Source: Nanobdellota archaeon
GTDB lineage: Archaea > Nanobdellota > Nanobdellia > Woesearchaeales > JAGLGH01
NCBI GenBank assembly: GCA_023144115.1
Contig: JAGLGH010000227.1
Location: 1 to 5,472, forward strand
Direction: 5' to 3'
DNA length: 5,472 nt
Shown here: piece by piece, positions 1 through 5,003 of the stretch
Position numbering within the stretch: the stretch's first letter is position 1
Layout of the letters: every line of letters begins with the position of its first letter
Notes under the pieces: model-generated
The model's database searches: none
Seen by the model: only the letters and a program-made list of their open reading frames with translations
What the model was told of the DNA's origin: nothing
Translations under genes and position numbers: made by a program

Positions 1-945
1 AATTATAATCTGCAGAATATCTCTCTTTATATCACAGATGCATCAAATCAAAGTTTTGGCCTGAATTCAACAGCCAGCATATCTGGAATATCAAGTAGTT
101 CAACCTGGATGCTGGAACTGCCAATTGGAGATTATTCCTGGAATTGCCTTGCTCATGATACTTCTGGAAACAGTGATTGGGGTAATGAGGACAGGACAAT
201 GAGGGTTGGAGCTGTGATTATATCAGCACCAATCTTGCATTCACCTGCAAACGGCAAATCAGATCCTGAGACAAAACCTGCATTTGTTTGGTATAATTCA
301 ACAATGGATAAATTAGGATCAATAAAATACCATCTGCAGGTTGATGATACCTATGATTTCAGCTCTGCTCTTGATGTCAATGTGGCTGGAATTGTGGAAG
401 GGGATGCCCTCTCAAACTATGCACTAACAACAGGTCTTGAGTTAGATACACAATATTACTGGCGCGTAAGGGCATATGATGGGATATATTATAGTGGCTG
501 GAGCGATACATGGCAATATTATACAGAAGGAACTATCGCTCTCAGCTTTATTCAGCAGAATGTAAGCTTTGGCATAATGGATTTAGGCGCAATCAATGAT
601 ACTTCAGATAATTTGCCGCTGCCATTCATAATCAGGAATGATGGGGATGTATTTGCAGACATAACAATAAATGCAAGCGCAGCATTATGGGTTGCGCAGC
701 CGCTAGGCACAAAGTATTTCCAGTTCAAGGCAGCTGACAGGAATGAGCCAGGTTCATTCAATACAAGCGGATCACCGACAACATGGAATAACATATCATT
801 AAATATTGCTCTTGCAATAAAGCAGCTTGACTATAACAATGTACATGATACAGCAGTTATCGATATTTTGATGGAAGTTCCAACAGATGAACCTGCTGGA
901 GCAAAAACAGCAGATATAAATTTCCACGCAAAGAAATCAACATGA
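1..945 (+). CDS. Secreted Ig-like/FN3 surface protein, C-terminal part (5' end outside window)
   Basis: The frame is open from base 1, so this is the last 314 residues of a longer protein; the Met at base 109 is internal, because the Ig-like domain already runs through it. Numbering from base 1: residues 1-69 form an Ig-like module with the signature YSWNCLAHDTSGNSDW; 73-175 form a fibronectin type III-like domain (PILHSPANG start, QYYWRVRAYDG near the end); 179-311 form a second type of beta-sandwich with FGIMDLG, a conserved IIRNDGD turn and a final VPTDEPAGAKTADINF strand. That last domain aligns by eye with the 188-residue protein at 2557. There is no C-terminal membrane segment or sorting signal, so the protein is either anchored by its missing N-terminus or held by partners. 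Nine N-glycosylation sequons (for example N99-S-T, N187-V-S) fit an extracellular location. The stop overlaps the next start (ATGA). Ligand and function are unknown. Confidence 0.88.
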   Translation, partial: NYNLQNISLYITDASNQSFGLNSTASISGISSSSTWMLELPIGDYSWNCLAHDTSGNSDWGNEDRTMRVGAVIISAPILHSPANGKSDPETKPAFVWYNSTMDKLGSIKYHLQVDDTYDFSSALDVNVAGIVEGDALSNYALTTGLELDTQYYWRVRAYDGIYYSGWSDTWQYYTEGTIALSFIQQNVSFGIMDLGAINDTSDNLPLPFIIRNDGDVFADITINASAALWVAQPLGTKYFQFKAADRNEPGSFNTSGSPTTWNNISLNIALAIKQLDYNNVHDTAVIDILMEVPTDEPAGAKTADINFHAKKST

Positions 946-2252
946 AAATGAGCATAATAAAACATAAGATAAAATCAGCAGAAAACGCAGAATATAGTTT
1001 CAATAATTGGAGATTTGTCGCCAAGATACTTTTATTGCTCCTAATATCTATGTTCTTATTATATGATGTTCTTGCGCTAGGCATAAGCCCCTCAACAAGA
1101 GAAGTTTATTTCGAGCCAGGCCTAGAGAGAACGCTTTCTTATCACATCATAAATAATGAGAACAAAAACATTTCAGTATCCCTTGCAGTAAGCGGCGACC
1201 TAAAAGACTATATTGTTCTTAATGATTCGATAGTTGATATGCCTGATACTGAAGAAAAAATAAAGCTGTATTATACATTGAAGTTTCCTTCAGAGATGGA
1301 ATCTGGTAAATTGAAATCAGAGATAATTGCGACAAGCAGGTCATTAGTAAAAGCAGGAACTTCTTCTGGTTCAAGCAATACTATAACTGCATCAATGTCT
1401 ATTGCTTCTGAGATTTCAGTTATTGCAGCATCCCTTGATAATTATCTTATTGCAGAACTTGATGCGCATGATGTTCCTGAGAATGGAAGTTTGCATTTTG
1501 ATATAGCCATGAATAATCTTGGAGATAAAAATATTCACAATGTCTTTGCAGCAATAAGCATATATTCTCCTGAAGGCACACTGATAATACAATTTGATAC
1601 CCTCATGAAAGATATAAGAAAACATTCAAAATCTCATATCCAGGCATCATTGCCAGTCTATAACTTAGATAATCTGACTCCTGGTAGATATTATGCAAAT
1701 GCTGCTGTTTATTATGATGGTCTTGCAGCAGAATCAAGAGATGAATTTAAGGTGGGAGAGCCAGAGATAAGGATAAGTAATATTTCCTTATTCAGAGCTG
1801 GTGATAATGCATACAGGTTTGATATTGATACTATAAGCGAATGGAATTCCCCTATAAATGGAGCATATGTTATTCTTGATGTCAAGGACATTGCAGGAAG
1901 CCTCATGCCTCAGTTGCAGTCATATCTTTTTGACATAGGGCCAATGGGCAATGAAATTATAACACTATATGCTGAACTGGATGAATTTGGTGAGGAACGA
2001 TTGCATAATGCGACAATATATCTAACCACAGTAGCTGAAGGCAATACTCTTGAAAACATTTACCTTGTTGAAGACATATTAAAGAGCAGGATAGAGAGAT
2101 CATTGCAGCAGATAAAGGAAGTCCTTGTATCAATCTGGTTCAGGATATTGATCATATTGATCATTCTCGCAGCAGCAGTGCTGCACATCCACAGATTGTA
2201 TGTCAGAAATAATCTGGAATATAACGATAGAAACAACGAAACATTTAAATAA
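942..2252 (+). CDS. Membrane-anchored multi-domain beta-sandwich surface protein (paralogue of 3304-4575)
   Basis: The 436-residue product has a long polar N-region (1-23), a hydrophobic signal core (about 24-44) with a probable cleavage after A45 (VLA/LGIS), an extracytoplasmic part of about 340 residues, and a C-terminal membrane segment (about 395-416) with a 20-residue tail. The outside part begins GISPSTREVYFEPG, which by pattern matches DUF916/COG1470-like Ig-type domains. A middle beta domain spans about 160-270 and ends FKVG; a third spans about 272-365 and contains SEWNSPINGAYV. The same landmarks with nearly the same spacing occur in the protein at 3304. There are no Cys residues. 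The ATG lies in an ATGA overlap with the upstream stop and has no Shine-Dalgarno, so translation is probably coupled; a second Met codon at 948 is an alternative start. The end of the gene carries the promoter of the next one. A role as surface scaffold or assembly partner is inference. Confidence 0.92.
   Translation: MKMSIIKHKIKSAENAEYSFNNWRFVAKILLLLLISMFLLYDVLALGISPSTREVYFEPGLERTLSYHIINNENKNISVSLAVSGDLKDYIVLNDSIVDMPDTEEKIKLYYTLKFPSEMESGKLKSEIIATSRSLVKAGTSSGSSNTITASMSIASEISVIAASLDNYLIAELDAHDVPENGSLHFDIAMNNLGDKNIHNVFAAISIYSPEGTLIIQFDTLMKDIRKHSKSHIQASLPVYNLDNLTPGRYYANAAVYYDGLAAESRDEFKVGEPEIRISNISLFRAGDNAYRFDIDTISEWNSPINGAYVILDVKDIAGSLMPQLQSYLFDIGPMGNEIITLYAELDEFGEERLHNATIYLTTVAEGNTLENIYLVEDILKSRIERSLQQIKEVLVSIWFRILIILIILAAAVLHIHRLYVRNNLEYNDRNNETFK
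2145..2162 (+). repeat. Perfect tandem 9-bp repeat inside a membrane-segment coding region
   Basis: ATATTGATC occurs twice back to back, in frame as Ile-Leu-Ile codons, in the C-terminal membrane helix of the 942-2252 gene. It may record a slippage event that lengthened the helix by three residues. It has no evident regulatory role. Confidence 0.6.
2237..2251 (+). promoter_or_regulatory. Archaeal promoter (BRE + TATA box) for a leaderless transcript
   Basis: CGAAACA (BRE-like, A-rich) directly precedes TTTAAATA (2244-2251), an exact match to the archaeal TATA consensus. The box centre lies about 26 bases before the ATG at 2274, the usual distance from TATA to the transcription start, so the mRNA should start at or next to the start codon. 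The absence of a Shine-Dalgarno before 2274 agrees. The TATA box overlaps the final codon and stop (2250-2252) of the upstream gene, so the two genes are separate transcription units with no spacer. Confidence 0.77.
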
Positions 2253-2273
2253 TAAACCCATTAATATCCTCTC

Positions 2274-2507
2274 ATGGCAGATGAAATATCAAAAAATTTG
2301 TTGCTTACATTGATAATCATTGCAGTTGTAATATCTGTTTTATCAATAACCTTAAGCATTGTTGCATTAAATCAGGCTCCTGAAATTGGTCAGGGACAGC
2401 AAGATATCCAGCAGGACTTTGGAGGCACAACATCAGTTGATGTGCCTGTAGCGCCAAGTGAAGCAGGTGCTATCACATCTGTTGAAGTTCCGACAGAAAC
2501 AACTTAG
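2274..2507 (+). CDS. Small signal-anchored protein with Gln-rich linker and duplicated TSV(D/E)VP tail
   Basis: The product is 77 residues: a short charged start (MADEISK), a hydrophobic segment at about 9-32, a Gln/Gly/Asp-rich linker (about 34-51), and a Thr/Pro/Val tail in which TSVDVPV (53-59) is repeated as TSVEVPT (68-74). The tail is too short and too simple to be a folded domain. The first 24 residues resemble those of the 188-residue protein at 2557 (MA-acidic start, K7, L9, L13, V18, then an IS pair), which suggests the same export route or a common origin of the leader. The start is supported by the TATA box spaced for a leaderless message and by the lack of any Shine-Dalgarno. It is first in a two-gene unit, with a 49-base gap before the next gene. 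I do not recognise the family; it could be a minor subunit, an anchor, or a small partner of the neighbouring protein. Confidence 0.8.
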   Translation: MADEISKNLLLTLIIIAVVISVLSITLSIVALNQAPEIGQGQQDIQQDFGGTTSVDVPVAPSEAGAITSVEVPTETT

Positions 2508-2543
2508 AATGATATTATTGTATTCAGCAACTAAGAGAATTTA

Positions 2544-2550
2544 GAGGAGG
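2544..2550 (+). promoter_or_regulatory. Strong Shine-Dalgarno deciding the start at 2557
   Basis: GAGGAGG lies six bases (all A) before the ATG at 2557 and is complementary to the archaeal 16S 3' end. It is the strongest ribosome binding site in the window. It fixes the start and suggests a highly translated second cistron behind a leaderless first one. Confidence 0.88.
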
Positions 2551-2556
2551 AAAAAA

Positions 2557-3123
2557 ATGGCAGAACCATCAAATAAAATATTAGCATCACTTTTAGTCGT
2601 GCTGATTGTAATTTCAGGCATTTCATTATTTGTTGTAATAACAAAGATGACCGGACCTGGTGTGACAGGATATGCAAGTTCCACAGGAGTGGGTGTAACA
2701 AATGTTACAGTAAGCGAAGTAACATACATTAATGTCACAGATAATTTCATAGATCTTGGAATTCTTGAGCCAGGATCTACAAATAACAGCGAGAATGTCA
2801 ATGATTTCTTTACTGTGCAAAATGACGGAAGCATAAATATAAACATCAGTGTTTATGATGCAACATCACCATTTAGCGGAACTGGATGTTCAGCTACACC
2901 AAATTCATGCTACCAGGTGCATGGCAATTCATCTGATGGAAGCATAGATGCAACATATACTAATGTTCCATCTGGAGCAGGAACACAGCATTTATTATGT
3001 GATAATGTTCCATTTGCAGATGGTGGTGACGAGTGTATTATAGGTGTCCAGATGACTATCCCTGTTGATGAGCCATCAGGAACAAAGACTTCAACTATGA
3101 CAATTGTTGCGGAAATTGCATAA
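2557..3123 (+). CDS. Secreted single-domain beta-sandwich protein, candidate TasA/bundling-pilus-like fibre subunit
   Basis: The 188-residue product has a signal or anchor helix at about 9-29, then a TG-rich stretch (VTGYASSTGVGV) leading to a beta-prone segment (NVTVSEVTYINV, 49-60). The body follows: DLGILEPGS turn (66-74), FTVQNDGSININISV (85-99), an insertion with C111 and C118, a segment with C148 and C160, and a last pair of strands starting IPVDEPSGTKTS (168-180). The layout 'leader, DLG-x-(L/I)-x-PG turn, F-x-(V/L)-x-N-(D/N)-G strand, one compact sandwich' is like TasA/camelysin-type fibre proteins and archaeal bundling-pilus subunits; I make that link by pattern only. The Cys spacing suggests two local disulfides. 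Five sequons (N49, N59, N76, N96, N124) imply glycosylation. It is second in the unit starting at 2274, with a strong Shine-Dalgarno, and is followed by a terminator. Other small extracellular Ig-like proteins would look similar. Confidence 0.9.
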   Translation: MAEPSNKILASLLVVLIVISGISLFVVITKMTGPGVTGYASSTGVGVTNVTVSEVTYINVTDNFIDLGILEPGSTNNSENVNDFFTVQNDGSININISVYDATSPFSGTGCSATPNSCYQVHGNSSDGSIDATYTNVPSGAGTQHLLCDNVPFADGGDECIIGVQMTIPVDEPSGTKTSTMTIVAEIA

Positions 3124-3138
3124 ATCATAATTAGTTCG

Positions 3139-3185
3139 TTTTTTTTTAAATTATTTTTTTTATTTTTCATATTAAACTTTTTTTT
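3139..3185 (+). terminator. Tandem T-tract archaeal terminator
   Basis: Starting 15 bases after the stop at 3123 there are runs of 9 T (3139-3147), 8 T (3154-3161), 5 T (3163-3167) and 8 T (3178-3185). There is no stable GC hairpin. Poly-T on the sense strand is the intrinsic termination signal of archaea, so this should end the 2274-3123 message. Confidence 0.8.
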
Positions 3186-3194
3186 AAATTATTT
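3140..3194 (+). repeat. Direct repeat of a 17-bp T/A element in the terminator region
   Basis: TTTTTTTTAAATTATTT occurs at 3140-3156 and again at 3178-3194, 38 bases apart. Each copy contains one of the long T runs. The low complexity makes chance or slippage likely, but the shared AAATTATTT after both runs suggests duplication of a terminator unit. Confidence 0.55.
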
Positions 3195-3303
3195 CTGAAT
3201 TTTTCTAAATTTTCTCATTCAATTTGTTCTCAATACGTTTATTTGTTTCAGCACTGAATGTTTAACGATATCTTTTTATATAAGTAATATTTGAATACAT
3301 TAT
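3195..3303 (+). other. Intergenic leader-side region, T-rich and almost G-free, upstream of the 3304 promoter
   Basis: The rest of the 180-base gap between 3123 and 3304 holds no open frame of note on either strand and no tRNA or recognisable RNA structure. It is T- and A-rich with very few G. The only order I see besides the promoter is a small inverted repeat, TTCAG-CA-CTGAA (3247-3258), 16 bases before the TATA box. That could be an operator half-site pair or chance. Confidence 0.6.
3273..3283 (+). promoter_or_regulatory. Archaeal TATA box for a second leaderless transcript
   Basis: TTTTTATATAA contains TTTATATA (3275-3282), a match to the TTTAWATA consensus, centred about 25 bases before the ATG at 3304. 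No convincing BRE precedes it (GATATC only) and no Shine-Dalgarno lies between it and the ATG. The spacing predicts transcription starting at the start codon, which supports 3304 over the internal Met codon at 3337. Confidence 0.75.
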
Positions 3304-4575
3304 ATGGCATTAACAATCTCAACAAAGGCAATCTCTATGCATCTCTCAATATTAATATTAATTATTCTTTTTTCAGGAAGTGTATTCGCAATAGGGGTCA
3401 GTCCAAGCACAATGACAATAACATATGAGCCAGGCAAGACAAATAGTTTTCAATTTTTTGGCGAAAACAAGAACTCTGAAGATGCTTATGTAAAGTTTTT
3501 TGTCATTGGAGAAATGGCAGAACACATAGAAATACCTGAGGAAACCTCAGTCATACCTGGTATAAGCAAAAAAACTTTCTATTTTAATATTAAATATCCA
3601 GAATTCCTCACTCCTGGCACCCATTCAGCAAAATTATATATTGAAGAGACCTCTTCCCCAGAAGAATTCCTGAAAGGCGGCTCAGGATTTGGGGCAAAAG
3701 GCGCAGTCATAATGCCAATCAGGGTCAAAGTGCCTTATGAAGGAAAATATATTGAACTAAATTTCCCATCTATGAGATCAATAACACCTGGTGAGATGAT
3801 ATATTTCACTCTTGATGCCCATAATTACGGCGGCAAGGATATTGAGGATTTAAGCGGGACATTCATAATAACTTCTCCAGATTCAGCTGAAATTGTAAGG
3901 ATAGATACCACTAGTATAGATCTCCTTGAGCCATTAGAGACTGATGAACTGAGAGGTTATTGGCAGGCGCCTTTAGATGCTGCGCTTGGAGAATATATGA
4001 TAAATACAGAAATAGAATATGGCGGTGAAAAGCCAGCCAAGGCAAACCAGAAATTCAGGGTTGGAGATGAATTTATTGATATAATAGATGCCAGGGCAGC
4101 AAATCTCATATCAGATGGCATAGGAAAATTCATGATTGACATAAAAAGCCTGTGGAGCCAGCCAATATCAGGAGTCTACGCAGATATAATAATATTTCAG
4201 AATAATGAAGAGATAGCTGTTTTGAAGACAAGTTCAATGAAAGTTCCTGCATTGGCAAAAGAGACACTCTTGGGCTACTGGGAGATTAAAGGTCCTATCA
4301 TGGAAGAATATGAGGCAAAGATCATTCTTCATTTTGCCGATAAGACTGTAGAGAAGATACTTTCATTTGGCCCTGAGAAAGAAGCGAAATTAGAAAAACC
4401 CATATATCCTGGTGGCTCAAAGATGATACTTGCAATAGTATCAATCACAATATTATCAATAGTGGTTTTAGTATCGGTTGTATTATTTTTATACATGTTG
4501 ATTAAAAAAAGCAAACATTCAGATAAAAAGCCTAATGCAGAAAAACACGCAAAAAGAAAAACCAGAAAAAAATAG
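3304..4575 (+). CDS. Membrane-anchored multi-domain beta-sandwich surface protein with basic cytoplasmic tail (paralogue of 942-2252)
   Basis: The 423-residue product has a signal peptide (hydrophobic core about 13-28, probable cleavage after A29 in VFA/IGVS), about 340 outside residues, a membrane helix (about 374-399) and a tail (401-423) in which 12 of 23 residues are Lys or Arg. The outside part opens with GVSPSTMTITYEPG (31-44), a DUF916/COG1470-like first strand. A Gly/Ser linker near 124-133 separates a second domain (about 146-255, ending FRVG) from a third (about 256-356) with SLWSQPISGVYA (282-293). These landmarks match the 436-residue protein at 942, so the two are paralogues. The order 'signal, two or three Ig-type domains, helix, basic tail' is also that of bacterial WxL-interacting proteins. 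There are no Cys. It is first in a unit with two further surface proteins; the next gene begins two bases after its stop. A scaffold or chaperone-like role is inference. Confidence 0.92.
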   Translation: MALTISTKAISMHLSILILIILFSGSVFAIGVSPSTMTITYEPGKTNSFQFFGENKNSEDAYVKFFVIGEMAEHIEIPEETSVIPGISKKTFYFNIKYPEFLTPGTHSAKLYIEETSSPEEFLKGGSGFGAKGAVIMPIRVKVPYEGKYIELNFPSMRSITPGEMIYFTLDAHNYGGKDIEDLSGTFIITSPDSAEIVRIDTTSIDLLEPLETDELRGYWQAPLDAALGEYMINTEIEYGGEKPAKANQKFRVGDEFIDIIDARAANLISDGIGKFMIDIKSLWSQPISGVYADIIIFQNNEEIAVLKTSSMKVPALAKETLLGYWEIKGPIMEEYEAKIILHFADKTVEKILSFGPEKEAKLEKPIYPGGSKMILAIVSITILSIVVLVSVVLFLYMLIKKSKHSDKKPNAEKHAKRKTRKK

Positions 4576-4577
4576 GG

Positions 4578-5003
4578 ATGGGATTTTATATGATCAAAAA
4601 TAGATTTTGGATATTGCTGCTGGCAGCAGTGCTTTTTGCTTTAGCCATTGCATTTATCATTTTCAAGACACTAATCCTAACAGAATCATATACTGTAGAT
4701 ATTCATCTCACAATAGACAATGCGACTGGTGTGAATGTTGCAACAGATGCAATATATTTCGGAACAATAAAACCTGGAAACAGCGTGACAAAGATAATCA
4801 CAATCGAAAATAGCGAACAAAAACATAAGGTTGTGATTGAAGCATCTGGTGAGTTAAGAGAATGGATTCATTATGATCCAATCTTGTTTATGGAATCTGG
4901 AGAAAAGAAAGAAATTCATTTGACAGCAGCCATACCAAAAGATGCTGAATATGGGATATATCAGGGTAAATTAAAGGTGAATTTTTACAGATGGCAAGGA
5001 TAA
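4578..5003 (+). CDS. Small signal-anchored protein with one Ig-like beta-sandwich
   Basis: The 141-residue product has a membrane or signal helix at about 10-33, then one compact beta domain (38-136): AIYFGTIKPGNSVTKIITIEN (59-78) supplies the turn and core strand, and PKDAEYGIYQGKLKVNF (120-136) the closing pair. The turn 'FGxIxPG' and the end 'P-x-(D/E)-x-x-x-G-x-x-x-(G/T)' recur in the 188-residue protein and in the C-terminal domain of the first gene, so all three appear to share one fold. With no classic cleavage site it may stay anchored, displaying the domain close to the membrane. The start at 4578 follows the previous stop by two bases with no clear Shine-Dalgarno; a second ATG at 4590 (residue 5) is equally possible. 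The end overlaps the next gene by 13 bases. Function is unknown; it could be a base or adaptor subunit for the adhesin that follows. Confidence 0.85.
   Translation: MGFYMIKNRFWILLLAAVLFALAIAFIIFKTLILTESYTVDIHLTIDNATGVNVATDAIYFGTIKPGNSVTKIITIENSEQKHKVVIEASGELREWIHYDPILFMESGEKKEIHLTAAIPKDAEYGIYQGKLKVNFYRWQG
4976..4980 (+). promoter_or_regulatory. Shine-Dalgarno inside the preceding gene, deciding the start at 4991
   Basis: GGTGA, the core complement of the archaeal 16S 3' end, lies ten bases before the ATG at 4991, within the coding region of 4578-5003. It supports an overlapping start rather than a later Met codon. Confidence 0.65.

Noticed and set aside
2172..2184. 13-bp palindrome GCAGCAGTGCTGC, with a similar one (CTGCTGGCAGCAG) at 4617-4629
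   Set aside because: Both encode Ala/Leu/Val runs of membrane helices; the codons GCA, CTG and GTG make such palindromes by themselves. They lie inside genes and away from the promoters.
2192..2216. Inverted repeat CAGATT...AATCTG upstream of the 2244 promoter
   Set aside because: Six-base arms with a 13-base loop inside coding sequence are expected by chance, and there is no second copy at the other promoter.
2508..2543. Possible separate promoter for the gene at 2557
   Set aside because: GATATTAT near 2511 is a poor match to the archaeal TATA consensus, and the gap to the previous gene is only 49 bases, so co-transcription is simpler.
552..3170. Minus-strand open frames at 552-794, 857-1084, 1416-1625, 1712-1906, 2541-2846, 2626-2820 and 2910-3170
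   Set aside because: All lie opposite well-supported + strand genes, have no ribosome site or promoter, and translate to compositions without any domain pattern. The one starting at 3170 is Lys/Asn-rich only because it reads the T tracts backwards.
3957..4514. Minus-strand open frames at 3957-4142 and 4329-4514
   Set aside because: They are shadows of the 423-residue gene; no signals or recognisable protein features.
4402..4572. Archaeosortase-type sorting signal (YPGG + helix + basic tail) at the end of the 423-residue protein
   Set aside because: PGG is not a known sorting motif of this type and the 23-residue tail is longer than usual for such signals. A plain transmembrane anchor explains it.
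4607..4813. A 68-residue Cys-rich + strand frame
   Set aside because: It is out of frame inside the 141-residue gene. Its Cys residues come from TGC/TGT in the other frame, and the gene in the main frame has a clear leader helix and beta domain.
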